From: Cenococcum geophilum 1.58 | Taxonomy: Eukaryota > Ascomycota > Dothideomycetes > Gloniales > Gloniaceae | Assembly: GCA_001692895.1 (NCBI GenBank) | Contig: KV748182.1 | Location: 2,050,341 to 2,114,340 of the forward strand | Direction of reading: 5' to 3' | Length of the DNA stretch: 64,000 nucleotides | Shown: piece after piece, positions 32,573 to 45,252 of the stretch | Layout of the letters: every line of letters begins with the position of its first letter | How positions within the stretch are numbered: position 1 is the first letter of the stretch | Notes under the pieces: generated by a model | The model's input: the letters and a program-made list of their open reading frames with translations, nothing else | What the model was told of the DNA's origin: nothing | Database searches by the model: none | Position numbers and translations under genes: made by a program

Positions 32573-35500
32573 ATGCTACTAAAAGTAGTAGCCATAATAG
32601 TATTAATGGTAGCGACTATATCGGGATTAGGTAACGACACTAGTATAACAGATACTAACTCTTAGCTAGTTACCGTTGGACAGCTACAGGAAATAGTTAA
32701 TTAATTAATAGACAATAATAGGATATTTAAAGAGAGGATTAATAGAATCGGAGCAGCTAAGGTTAAGTTACCCTTAATTAAGCGATTCTTAGGGGAGAAG
32801 TTAAAACTTAAAGGATTCCTTATATAAATGCACTTTAAGGTTATATAGAAAGGAGTTAAACTAGAAACGCCTATAGATTAAGTCGCTTATATAAGATTAT
32901 TCTTAATAGGAAGAGCGCTTAAGTAGTTTAAGCCTTATCTTATAGAGGTATAGAAATATAGTATACCAATTACTAACCAGGAGGTATAATATATATTCTT
33001 AAGTTAGAGCGGGTTTATAGAACGCTTAACGCAGATATTTAGAGACCTAGAGGTATCTACTATAGTAGAATAAAAACTTTAAAACCTAGTATAAAGAACC
33101 TTAGTAATTAAATACATAAGGTCCTCGAAATCGGACTCTGCACCTGTACGTGGTGAGGCCTACGAACCTGCTGGTCTTTGGACTTAGCAGAGCCAACGCA
33201 GAGACGTCGCACAGCTGCGGGTAGGAGGTCGTTGTGGTGGTGGTCGAAATGTTGTGGGGGGTAGTGAAAAGTTTTCACATGGGATGGTGAGATCTCGAAA
33301 ACCACTACTAACGGTTACCCCCTTCATAGTAGACAACTGCTACGCTCCTATTCAACCCTGTGTAATCCTCGCGGATACAAGATAGAATCCAACGTCCCCG
33401 ACCCCTAATTGAAAGCATCGACGACCTTACATTAACGAACGAACGAGCGCGAACAAACGAGTAGCGAGCAAATATACGGCCCCTCTTAACCCCCAGAGCG
33501 ATCGCCCGCGGAGCATGCGGTCACTCGCCATTTTATTACTGCCGTAATACTACCGCAGCCTGGATTGCGACCCACGGTTTTCCTTGTCTCCTTTTGACGG
33601 AGTGGTGACCCTTAGAGAGGGCCTAGCTGGGGCCTAGGCATAAAAGATACCCAAATACAATATATCCCGCTGTCAGTATTACGGTAGTTAGAATGGATGA
33701 ATCCCCCTTACGCCTTCGATGGCTCTAGGGGGGGGGAGGCAAGGCGTATATGGCAATGGTCAACAAGAGATAGCATATAGGGGACGGTCAAGATATGGGA
33801 GAAAAAGGAGACAATAAGCACACGGCAATCAATCAATCGGCAAGGCCTAGTTGGGACGTAGTGAACCCCAGCTTTGGATAAGCTGAAGAGAAGGAAGCAG
33901 TGGTTCCCAAGGAGTTCAAAACATCTAAGGAGGAGGACGTGCTATAGGCCTGTAGGGCCGCTGCTACGTGCAAACATGGCAAATCGGGGTTTTTCCTCCC
34001 CCAACTGCAGGGGTTTTCTTCCTGTAAATACACAAGTTTTCCCCTGTGTGGAGTGTCCGCGTGGGCCAGTAGTATCCGTATCAGACGTTAATCAAAGAGT
34101 TACTACTAATTAAATACATAATATAGTTTTAAATATTAGTAATATAAGTTAAATAGAATAATAAGGCGCTTATAGTATAGTATAAGCAAGGACTTAAAGT
34201 AAAAGTCTAGGATATAATTATTCTAATAAAAGATACGGATACTCTTAGGATTTAATTAATTAAGTAATTAAGATTAATAGTAGGATCTACTAAAGAGAGC
34301 AGACTAAGAAAAGTTAGGATAGAGTTCTACAGTTATATAAGGCGCAAGGCATATAATAATAAAGTTAAAGTTAGAAACTATAGTATAGCGTAGAGCTAAT
34401 AGACCTAAGTAGTACTAAAGAAAACAAAAATAAAATAAACAACTATAAAAACCTAGAGGATAAGGATTAAGTAATTAAAGGTCTAAGAAGTAGAGGCTAA
34501 ACTAGGGATCTTAGTAGCAGAAGACGTTTAGGCGAACTCTATAGTAAGAAAAATGGTTTAAAAAAGGAGCTTATATAAATTACGGAAAATAAGGTTATTA
34601 CATTAAAAACTATAGAAGTAGTTAGAGTTACTATATAGTAAAAGAAACGAGACTAGTAGAAGATATATATATATAAAGGGATAATAGTATACTATAAGGA
34701 ACAAAAGAGTGTTTAATTAGAAGTTTTGCGTTTTGTTATAATAACGTATACTAAATTTATAAGGACGCTAAGTATAGTGTAAGCTATTAGCTATAAGAGC
34801 TAAAATTATTAAAGTTTAGAGGAACTAATAAACTATCTCGTAGATTGGATATTAAGGATAATAAATTTAATATAGGCGAAGTATTTAATAATAATAAGGT
34901 AATAAAAGAAGCTTGCTAGAAGTATATAGACCTTAGAGATGTTATAAAAGAGGTAAAAGATAATTCCACTATAAAATAGGGAACGTTAGTAGGGATTAAG
35001 ACCCCACTAGATATAATATCTATCGCTTTATAAGATATAAGAGAAGTAAAACAGTAAACTACTTTGGCACTTAATAAAGGCAAAAGGCTAAAAGCTTAAG
35101 ATTCTTAGGAAGAAATAAAAGACGCTTAAGATTCCTAAAACAGAATAAGATACGCTTAAGAACCTATAATAGACGATAACTAATAGAGCAGAGTAACGGC
35201 TTAGTTTAGTAATATATAAATAAGCTTAGGACGAAGTTTCCTAAAGGTATAAGACTCTTAAGATAAGATAAGTAAAATTTAAAACTTTTAAAATAAGATA
35301 AGAATACTATAGAAGCCTAATTAAACTAAGGCTGGAGCTAAGCTTAAGAAAGAAGCAAGCTTAGGATTAAGAATTCTATAAAACTAAGAATTCTAGATAT
35401 AAATAAGGACTATTAAACGAATAAAGATTAAGAAGTAAGAAGACTTTAAGAATTTACTTATAAGGCAAAAACCAAAAGAAAATATAGAGGAATTTAGATA

Positions 35501-36490
35501 GAGAATCCTTATATAATAAGAATAAAAACTAGACTAGAGATTTAGTATACTAGGTTATATAAGGGACAGAGTACTAGTATAAAGAATTATTAATAGGCCT
35601 AGGGTAGGCATGCTAAGAGCTAAGTAGCTTACTAAACTAGAAGATAAAGAGGATTTAGGGATTCCTATTAGGTTTAAGAAACAGCATATAAAAGGCTGTT
35701 ATAATATAGTAATAAGAAGATACTTCCTTACGGACAAGCCGTATATACTCTAGCAGCTATACCAAAAGTAGTATAGATAAAGACATAATAATAAGTGGGA
35801 AGATTTCTATATATAGTTGGATAAAAAAGTTATTTAGGACCACACTATTATAGAAAAGATAATAAGTTATATTAAGGGAGCCTTAATTATAATATTAAGA
35901 GATTTAAAGGAATAATTAGAGGATTAGGGAAGTAAGAGATATATCTTAATACCTATAAATAAAGTCGCAATATTTAGATTAATATAGTAAAGGTTTAAAC
36001 TTAAAGATAAAAATAAGTTAAGAGTTAACCTAAAGCACCTAGCACACTATACGCTATTATAGATTATATATATAGATAATATATAAAAAATATATAAGAA
36101 TTTAAAAAAAAAAAGATTTAGAAGTACCCTATAAGGATATATTAGGCGCTAGATAAGCAATAGTATAAAAATGCTAAGTATATATATAGCTAGTATCTAG
36201 TAGAAGTTTAGGAATTAGGAAAGTTAATACTTTAACTAAAAAGATTCCTTACGGAAAAATACTTAAACGGATAATAGTAGTAGAAATGCCTAGAGAATAC
36301 GTATTTATAGTATATAAAGGATAAGAAGCAAACTAGGTATTAGCTAAAGAGTGAGCTAAGTATATAAGGATCTAGTAGCTAATAGTTAGGAAAAGTAGAG
36401 GCCTATAAAACTAGAGGAAGCTAGTAGTAGAGCCTTAGACCCTTAAAGGAATTTAAGGACAATACCTAAATTTATAAATTAATTGGTAAG
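32573..36490 (+). pseudogene. gag: A2 gag, split by element X2
   Basis: Begins at ATG 32573 (MLLKVVAI...) and follows A1 gag: LKGFLIQMHFKVI near 32815-32850, then X2 at 33120-34106, then the remaining gag from 34122. The zinc knuckle region near 34568-34620 has its Cys/His codons turned to Tyr. The long post-knuckle region follows, with its repeats near 35095-35290. RIP stops throughout. Confidence 0.75.
33105..34121 (-). mobile_element. Element X, copy 2: 987-bp insertion with 15-bp target duplication
   Basis: The insertion itself is 33120-34106; TAATTAAATACATAA flanks it at 33105-33119 and 34107-34121. Other A copies show the uninterrupted site. It is rich in CA, TG and GC compared with A2, so it escaped most RIP. 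The orientation is set by the match to 1-931. There are no terminal inverted repeats, LTRs, poly-A or recognisable protein; small open frames of 60-80 codons overlap on both strands and do not agree with copy 1. A long, non-fixed target duplication suggests a retroposon, but the class is open. Confidence 0.75.
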
Positions 36491-38347
36491 ATTAATAGTT
36501 TAAAGCACTAATAAATAGTGGAGCAACGCGGAACTATATCTTACTAGTAGTAGTAAAAAGAATAGGATTACCTTATAGATAGAAGGAGCAACCTTGCCTA
36601 TTAGTTATAATTTTAGGAAATCCGATAGCCTATAGAGGAAGTATTATTAACCTTAAAATAGGACCTATTTAGATAACTATTAAAGGAAGACAAATTAAGA
36701 TATCTTTTAATATCCTACCATTAGGACAGGATAAGGTAGTATTAAAAATACCTTAGTTACAGGAATATAATCTAAAGATTAATTAAATTATAGGTTAAGT
36801 TAATATTAGGGATACTTAATAACGTAAGATGTAATAGTAAACTAAGTTAGAGTAATATATAAAGAGACTAAGCGAAGCTTAAGTTATATACTAAAGAAAT
36901 ACTATAAATATAGTAAAAAGCTATAGAGCCTAAAAAGTAAAAAGCTAGTAGATTATATAGTATAGGACTATAAAATAGAGTTAGAACTAGGAATAAGTCT
37001 AAGGTTCTTTTTAACCTATAAGCTTACTTAAGAAGAGTTAAAAGCACTTAAAGAGTTTATCTAGGAGAACTTATAAAAGGGATACATTAGACTATTATAG
37101 TTATTAATAGGATATCTAGTATTATTTGTACTAAAGAAGAATGGAAAATTTAGGCTATATATTAACTATAGATAGTTAAATAGCATTACTTAAAAGGATA
37201 GGTATCCTTTACCCTTAATTAGCGAAATCTAGGATAGGATAGGTAATGCGTAAATCTTTATAAAGATAAATCTAAGATAGGCGTACCATTAGATTAGAAT
37301 TAAGGAAGGTAATAAATAAAAGGCAGTCTTTAGGTTCAAGGAAGGACTATATAAACTATTAGTTATATAATTTAGATTAATAAATATACTAATAATATTC
37401 TAAAAGCAAATTAATAGTATATTAGGAGAATACCTTAATAAGTTTATTATAGTATACCTTAACGATATTATTATCTACTTAATAACTAAGGGAGAATACA
37501 GAGAATATGTTAAATAGGTCTTAAAGAGACTATAAGAAAAATAAATACTAGTAGCAATTAAGAAATGCGAGTTCTTTATAAGGAAGACCAATTTTATTAG
37601 ATTTATTATTAACCTAGGTCATATTAGTATGGACCTAAAGAAAATTAAAGCTATAGTAAGTTGGTAAGAACCGGAAAACATAACGTAGTTAAGGTTATTT
37701 TTAGGGTCCTGCAACTACTATAGAAGGTTTATAGCATAGTGGTTAAAGAATATTAAACTATTTACTAGGCTTATAAAGAAAGAGGAACTATAGGCATAGC
37801 GAGATAAATAAAAGAAGTTATTTAAGGAACTTAAAGAGTTATTTACCTAGGAGCCAATCCTTAAGATCTATTAACTAGGACTAGATACGGTTATAAAAAT
37901 AGATATATTAGACTTTATACTAGGAGTATATTTACTATAAAAGCATATAAATGCATAGCATCTAGTAGTATACTATAGTCGGAAGATAATACTACTAAAG
38001 TTAAACTATAATATCTATAACAAGGAGTTATTAGGTATAGTTATAGCACTTAAAGAATAAAGAGCATTCTTATAAGGCGTAGAAAAACTATTTATAGTTA
38101 AAACGGATTATTAAAACCTAATAAGGTTCCTAATAATAAAAGAACTTAATTAGAGATAGGTTAAATAGGTAAAGATGCTTATAGAATACCATTTTAAGAT
38201 TTAATATACTAAAGGGACTAAAAATATAAGAGCAAACGCGCTAAGTAGAAAGGCTAAATTATAGAATAATAAGAAACTATTAGGAGCAATACTACGCAGA
38301 GATAAGGATAGATTAATTAGATATAATTACCCTAAGCTAGTAGTAAC
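36491..38347 (+). pseudogene. pol: A2 pol, first part: protease, RT, RNase H
   Basis: Protease DSG box at about 36505-36525. Reverse transcriptase about 37030-37740 with LKKNGKFRLYINYR-type text and the YLND form of YLDD near 37455. RNase H about 37830-38260. Interrupted at 38347 by the Copia element in the integrase N-terminal region; the frame resumes at 44450. Confidence 0.82.
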
Positions 38348-38526
38348 TGTTGGTCACATAGGGTGACTTACCAATAACGACTACTTGAGTAGGGTTATAG
38401 TGATGTTGGTTGATAAAGCTTGTTGTTGAGAATTAGGGGGTGGGTGAGGAACCTAAGGTTCCTTACTACGCTAGTACCGCGGCGACATATAACAATACGT
38501 AACGACCGCTTGCCTTATTCCTAATA
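38348..38526 (-). repeat. 3' LTR of the Copia element
   Basis: 179 bp, plus-strand start TGTTGGTCACATAGG, end TTCCTAATA (TTCCCGACA in the partner). A fold-back AGGAACCTAAGGTTCCT is present near 38449-38465. Confidence 0.92.
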
Positions 38527-38664
38527 CTAGCAACTCTTCTTTTATAGTTGCCATCTATATATACTTATAGATTGCTAATATATAAAGATATAAAGCTAAG
38601 GAAAAGAAGAAGAAGAAATAAAGGGGAAGGGGTAGCGTAGGTAGATATATGGGTTCATGCGAAG

Positions 38665-38867
38665 ATGTCAATTCCGCTTACCGCTCTTAGCCGAGCTAAT
38701 AGCGATTTTCCATCCTGGGGATGGAAAATCCTAATTAGCTAGCTTAACAAATAGCGTTAGTAGAACTCTATACCGCCACCTAAATTAATTAGGCGTGGCG
38801 CTCTTAGCAAGAATCTTACTAATTAAATAACTTTAACCGGTGGTTAAAGTTCCGTAAGATCTTAACT
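38665..38867 (-). other. Palindromic 3' module of the Copia element
   Basis: Two fold-backs: GATTTTCCATCC/GGATGGAAAATC around TGG at 38704-38730, and AACTTTAACC/GGTTAAAGTT around GGT at 38829-38851. The intervening sequence aligns with 24950-25138 of Gypsy C, with an extra ~12 bases (AATTAATTAGGCG region). Confidence 0.8.
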
Positions 38868-41800
38868 TCTTTAAATTTCCCTCTTAACCTAACCTTTAAC
38901 TCGCATATATAGAGTATTTATATTAACAAACGTCTCTAGTGCCTTGTTTAGGTTTGCCTTTGTTATTATATCTACCGGGTTATCTTAGCCATTAATTCAT
39001 TAGATTTTAAAGAGCTCTTAACGCTTATAGGACTACTAAAGTGCTATAATATTAATTATAAGGCGCTTCTTCTTTATAGTACTAAGCTTAACTAAACACT
39101 TATAGAGGGAATATAAGTCGGTATATACAATTGTAGGGATAATAGGGAGTTTAAGTTAATCTATAATTATCTTTAAGGTAGTTCTAATTGCAATTACTAT
39201 ATTAACTCCGCTAACTATTCCATATATCTCTAACGCTAGAACGCTTTAAGTAATATATTTACTCTTAGTTAAGCTCTAATAGATAAGATTACCGTAAATC
39301 ATAAAGTTACTCTCTCCGGTAAATTTGTTTGCGATAATAATCTTATATCCTAGCTAGGAGCTAAAATCTTTATTATTTATAAACGATCTATTAATAAATA
39401 CAAAAAGCTTAGCGGTAGGAAGGTTAATAGGCACGTAGAGCAGTCCTTAATTAAAATGGCTCCTTTGCTAGAAAAAACGCTTATTTAGGGCAAGGATGTC
39501 CTCTTTAGTTGGTTCTTAGTATTAAGCGGCAATAGAGAGATTAAAGGAAGCTTTAGGTTAACAGATAGAAGCTATATAAGCTTCGCGAGCGCGTTACTCC
39601 ATATATCCTTACTTTAGAGAATTAACGTTAATAACGTTGATTTTCTTGCCTTAACCTTTCTAGCGTAGGGCAATGGAATCCTTATTTAGGGAAATAATGC
39701 ATCTATTAAAGAGTAATAGTATTATTAAATTAAGTCTTTCCTTTGGCTTTACTATAAGATTTACCTTTACTAGCTTATCTTCTTTAAGAGCTAANAATTN
39801 GTNNTNNCNTAAGATAATTATATNNTCNNTTTATATNCCNANNATTCTAAATNNNGTTNNNNTNGNTNTAATAAGGAAGCAGGGATTAAATATAGAAGTA
39901 GTTATTAAAAGCTTCTCTTTATAGTGCTTGCTGTAAGTAGCCCACTAATAAGTTCCTGCCTCTGCGATTCTATATAGTAGCTTAAGCATAACCATAATTG
40001 TATCTTCGGGATATTGGTGGTAAATTTACTTTAGAAGGTATGCCAGTATTAAGCGCTAAAGGTGTATCTCTAATTAGGTATAGGCCTAGGTGATATCTTA
40101 TAAATAAACTGCTATTCTATTCTTTATTAAGGAGGGAGCTAGCGTAATAATAACTCGCTAACTAGCTTGTTAAATTATAGGGGATTATATAAGAATTACT
40201 TCCTTACCGTTATCGTTATAACCTTAAATAACTAGCCTTAACTTCTTAAATAGGGTATTAGTAGCTTTACCTTTAATCTTATTAACTATCCTTAACTTAA
40301 ATATATAAACCCTATTAAACTTAGTAGGGTTATACTTCTTAAACTTAAAGACTCCTCTTATAATAAGACCGTTAATCTCCTACTTATTAAATGCTTGGAA
40401 AGGAGCTCCTAGAGTTATAATATGGCCTTCCTTTTAGAGCTATTTTGCGAGCTTAAAGTTAGTCTTCTCTTTAGCTATTATAAAGGCCATTAATAGCTTA
40501 ACTCTATTCTTAATAGCGGTAATAAGTTGCTCTTTAAAATTAATAAGGTGTTAGCGGTTTTATAATCCTTTTAGGTAACCTCTACCGCGTTATAGTTGTG
40601 GCGTATCTACTACAGTTATATTAGGGTCGTAGTCGCCTTCTAGGGCACGTTAATCGTGGTTCTCCTCTAGGGTATCTCCTAGGGTATCTTCTAGGGTATC
40701 CTATAAAGGCTTAAAACTATTATCTTTATAGTAAGGCTTAATAACAGTTAAACAGAATTAAGTAGGTCTATGGGGCATCTAAAGAGTGTAAGTCTAACTA
40801 TTAATTACAATAAGTTTATATAGGCCTAACTATCCTCCCTTTTTACGCCATACGCGTACCTTAGATTAGAGTAGCAGATTAAGCGTAGTTAAGGTGTTTA
40901 GGCTATTTCTTATTCCTAGTGCGTTATTAACCTAGCGCGTAGCGTAAAGACGTTGCACCTCCTTTATTACCTTATAAATTGCCTTAGCTTATTATATAAT
41001 AGAGGGAGATAGTAGAGAATTGTTAGTTATTTAAGGGTAGGCGCTAAAGACTAGTAACATAAGTACGAGCCCATCTGGGCCAGTGGTATTGTTAATAGCC
41101 TTAACAGCTATCTATAGGATAAGCTCTTTGCTAGTACCCTCTAGTTCCGAAGAAATAATTTTATATACGCGGTATAATGGCGTATAGTATTATTCTACCT
41201 TTCTAATACTATTATGTGCCTTAACGGGGACTTCCTTAACCTTAATTGTTATTGCCTTTACCTATTATTAAAACTCTATAGATAAGNAGTTCTTTCCTNN
41301 NTTATAAANNATTTAATTAGGGGGTNCTAGGTAGATATTAATCTAGTATAATTAAAGAGTATCCTATACGTTCCTAGCTAATATATCTTTTAAAAAGCGT
41401 ACGGCTTAGAAGGAGGTTAAGAAGTTAATAACTTAGAGTACTAGCTTGCCGCTAAGATATATAACATCTATAATAATATAGAAGTTAAAGTCGTAGTCGT
41501 CTTTAAGGGTAAACTTAAATCGGCCAGGGGACTTCTAGTTTATTTAGTAGTAATAGCAGTACTTTATAAGATGTTTAATCGCCTTAACCTTAACTTTATA
41601 ACCTGCTTATTAAAGAACCTTAAGTAGTTAATAAACGGATAGGTAGCTAAAACGACGATGTAGTTAACGTAGCTCTAACTTAGTTAAGTAACTCTAAGCA
41701 ACGCTCCTTTCTAGCTATTAAAGGAGCAACTAAGGGTAACCCTACTTACGTATAATAGGTACCTAATTATCTCCCTAAACAAGTATATTTTTAAGGTTGT

Positions 41801-43950
41801 TAAGCTTAACGCCTAATTTATCTATATCTTAGATATAGAATAGGAACGGGGTATTCGCGGGAATAATGTAGAAAGTAATATATCCTAATAGGGTTTGGAC
41901 CTTAATTATACCGAGAGAGATTATAGTACCCTTGCTAAAGCGAATTATATATTAGCCTGCCGTTAATTAGTTAATCTAAACAGAACTATTAAGCTGCTAA
42001 AGAGCTCGGACTTGAGGTTCTCCTACTATAAATACTCCTGCGGCTTTAGTATCTGGCATAATACTATAAAAGACATTTACTAAGTATCTGTTATTAAAGG
42101 AGAATACGGAACTTTTCTTTAGCTTATTAAAGATATTTAACCTTATAATAGAATAGAGCGTAGATTAGTTATTAAGGACAGCAACAGTTTATATGCTATT
42201 TACCTTACTATACTTAGTGAAGTATTAGTTGGGAAAGTAGTCCTCAATTTCCATATCTATAAGGAGCTGTTTAGCCTCGTTAATTTTACCNTTAAGATCT
42301 TCTTCGCCTTTATATTAAACCAGGAAGCTTTAGAAGTAGGCTATAGTAACTTTTTAGTTTTTAACGTTTTGTGCGCTCTGGCGAAACTTATTATATGCCT
42401 TTTTTTGTCTATTAAGGGGGTGTTTAGTTAACTAGCAATTTGGCTTCTTATAAATATAGTATTTCTTCTACCAATTGTTGCGAAATAAACCTCTATAAGG
42501 ACCTCTATAATTACTTTATAGTTAACATTAATTATACCCTCTACCGTATCCCCTACTATAACCACTATATATTTAATTAGTCCAGTTATAATCGTATTAG
42601 TTGGCTGGGTTAATTAAAGTAGGTTAGAGTTAGGCGTTAAATTGCTGTACTTTTTAAAAGCGTAGGGCGGTACTAATAGAGGATCTTAATTAAGTATATA
42701 CTTCTTTGTAAGTACTTATAGGGTTAAAGAGAGCAAGGTTATATTCTTTAACACCTCGGCATACGCTAATAACTTAATTATGTAGGCTAAAGTCCTCTTA
42801 ATATAATTCGGATATACTACGCTAAATTATCTAGAGTTAATTAAAGAGCTTTTAAAGACAATCGAGTTAAGAGGCACCTAGGTTTATAGCAATAATTCTT
42901 AGAAAGGTAGTCTCTCTCCACTCCAACATATACTACTGCTTATTCTCCTCTATTTTAAAGTAGTATCTTATTTTATATATTATTTAGTTAAAATTATATC
43001 CTTTTCCTGCTAAACAATTATAATAGAAGGTACTAGCTCGGCCCTTAAGCATAACTAAATAAGCAATGTGGTATTAATTGGGTTCTAGTCCAACCCTTTA
43101 GCAACAGTCGTAGAAGATACGTAACTTTAAATTAAGGATATTATATAGTTCTCCGCTAAACTTCTTCTCCTGTTCTAAATAGAGCTTTATAAGCTCTATA
43201 AGCATTTTTAAGATACCTCCAATTGGTGTTTAGCTGCATTATATTATAGGCTGCGATAGTAATATAGATTTAGTTGGCGGAGTTTAAAGGTTATTAAACC
43301 GCGAAGCAAGGGGATCTTACGCTTGTTGGGGGTTGTTAATTAAGGCTGTGGGTTAAGCTAGTTAATATAGGGGAGTTAAAGATAGAGGTGGAGGCAATGG
43401 ATATAGAACGTTAGAACTCGTGCCTAGAGCGATAGAGTTAGAATGCGTCTCTAGTGGTATATTACTTAGGTTCCATTGTGATTTAAGCTTCTTTATAGTG
43501 CGTAGTTGGTGCTTAATCTCTTATAGAGTCTATTTATGCTCTTCCTTTACATTAATAATATGTTCCTAAATATTGTCCCTAATACTACCCCCATCTATAG
43601 GGATAAATACTCTATACTCCCAAAGGAAGTTACGGAAGTCCTATATAATATCTTTATTTATAGGAACCCATATTTCCTTTATCTATTTAATAAAGTCCTC
43701 CTTTATATAATACTATAGCGCGGTATTATCGTATTCGCTATCTTTATAGTGTTTTATACGGTATACTAAAAATCCATTTAGGTCCTGTTGCTTAGCGGTT
43801 ATAAAGTTAGTTATGGCTCTGTCCTATATCTCCGGGTTAATATCTTTCTCGTACTTCTTCGGATAGGTTAATACTATAGTAGGTAGAATCGATAAGGTGT
43901 TATACGTCGAAGGTAGGTAGGATTTTCGGTTTTATAGGATCTTATAGGTT
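38868..43950 (-). pseudogene. pol: Copia gag-pol remnant
   Basis: Read high to low on the minus strand. gag: about 43950-42250. Protease-like region about 42110-41740 with GEPQVRALQQLNSSVQ and VIPANTPFLFYIQDID(K)LGV. Integrase from about 41700 with a zinc-binding HRRFGHPSVYRLRQLL...CYYCQMNRKSPGRFKF segment, core to about 40900. Reverse transcriptase about 40560-39500. RNase H about 39300-38880 with YGNLIYQSLTKSKYI and, near the end, DIITKANLNKALETFV. Ambiguous bases cluster at 39795-39872 and 41287-41330. RIP stops throughout. Confidence 0.82.
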
Positions 43951-44270
43951 TACTATCCAAAGGTGGGCAATTTAAAATGTTGTTTGACGCGTTTCGGACG
44001 TTAACTTAGGACCTTAGGTTTAGTAATACTTCTAACCTAAAGTACTTAACCAAATCTTTATAAATGTGATTGTTCTGCGTAATAGACGCAACTTAGTATC
44101 TCCTAGTACTTAGTAACACTTCTATTACTAGTTTTCCGCAAGTCTAAGGTAGCATAGTATTGCCGGGATCTATTCTATATAAGCGCATATGGCACCCCTA
44201 TATAAGACTGTCTCTTCTATTCGAAAACCTAGTTACTCTATAGTTAACTATATATTTAACCACTGATTAG

Positions 44271-44449
44271 TGTTGGTCACATAGGGTAACTCACTAATAA
44301 CGACTACTTAAGTAGGGTTATAGTGATGTTGGTTAATAAAGCTTGTTGTTGAGAATTAGGGGGTGGGTGAGGAACCTAAGGTTCCTCACCACGCTAGTGC
44401 CGCGGCGACACGTGACGACACGTGACGACCGCTTGCCTCATTCCCGACA
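44271..44449 (-). repeat. 5' LTR of the Copia element
   Basis: 179 bp, less mutated than its partner: CACGTGACGACACGTGACGACCG is kept where the 3' LTR has CATATAACAATACGTAACG. Outer end TTCCCGACA followed by GTAAC. Confidence 0.92.
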
Positions 44450-45252
44450 GTAACTTAAGAGGATAATAAACTAGAAAAGAGTCTATAAGACACTAAAGAG
44501 CTTTTAGGTATAAAGAATTCTAGAAGATCTATAGATGGATATATATAAGAACCGAGAAGTAAAGTATATCCTAAAGAGTATAGCAGAGTATTTCGTAAAA
44601 GATTTCTATAAGGGAATAACTTAAGAATATAATGGAGCAATAGGCTTAGTGTTAAGACTTTAGGAAGAATATATTATTAACGGAATCTAAGGTATAGCTA
44701 AAAAAACGTAATAAAGGAGTATTTAGATTGCTAAAGGAATAAACTAATAAGGTATAAGCTATATGGAGGGCTACAACCTATTAAAATACTAGAGAGACTA
44801 TAGGAGGTCATATTATAGAACTTTATCGTTAAGTTACTAAAGTTAAGAGATCTTATTACCAAATAAGAGTATAATATAATCTTAGTAATAGTAAATAAGT
44901 TAACTAAATAGGGCTACTTTATAACATGTACAGAAGAAATCTTAGTAGAAGATGTCGCCAGAATCTATATTAAAGAAGTGTTTATAAAATATAGAGTACT
45001 AAGTAAAATTATATTAGATAAAGATCTAAGATTTATAGCAGCATTTTAGGAGGTATTCTTAGCAGAATAAGGAGTTAGAGTAGTAACTTCTACTATATAT
45101 TATCCGCAGACAGACGGTTAAATAAAAAGATTAAATTAGACGCTAGAATAGTATCTAAAATATTATATCAATTATGTATAGAATAATTAGGTATTATTAT
45201 TACCAATTATATAGTTTATATATAATATAACGCCATAAGAAGGAATAGGTAT
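44450..45252 (+). pseudogene. pol: A2 pol, second part: integrase
   Basis: Continues A2 after the Copia insertion: the spacer and zinc-binding region, then the integrase core with VNKLTKQGYFITC, ALSKIILDKDLRF and STIYYPQTDGQ. Ends at GGTAT, the target duplication of the next insertion. Confidence 0.8.

Larger units (their letters stand above)
38348..44449 (-). mobile_element. Ty1/Copia element, complete, minus strand
   Basis: 6102 bp with two 179-bp LTRs and target duplication GTAAC (38343-38347 and 44450-44454). On the minus strand the order is LTR, gag, protease, integrase, reverse transcriptase, RNase H, which is the Copia order. Its 3' non-coding end carries the palindromic module shared with Gypsy C. 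Confidence 0.92.

Noticed and set aside
33108-33305. 65-codon minus-strand frame at the end of X2
   Set aside because: It crosses the target duplication into A2 sequence, so it cannot be a native gene of the element; copy 1 does not keep it.
33833-34113. Overlapping open frames of 66 and 79 codons on opposite strands in element X2
   Set aside because: They lie in the less mutated, GC-richer insertion where open frames are expected; neither is kept in copy 1 and neither resembles a known protein.
39673-39924. 83-codon plus-strand frame
   Set aside because: Antisense to Copia pol and full of ambiguous bases.
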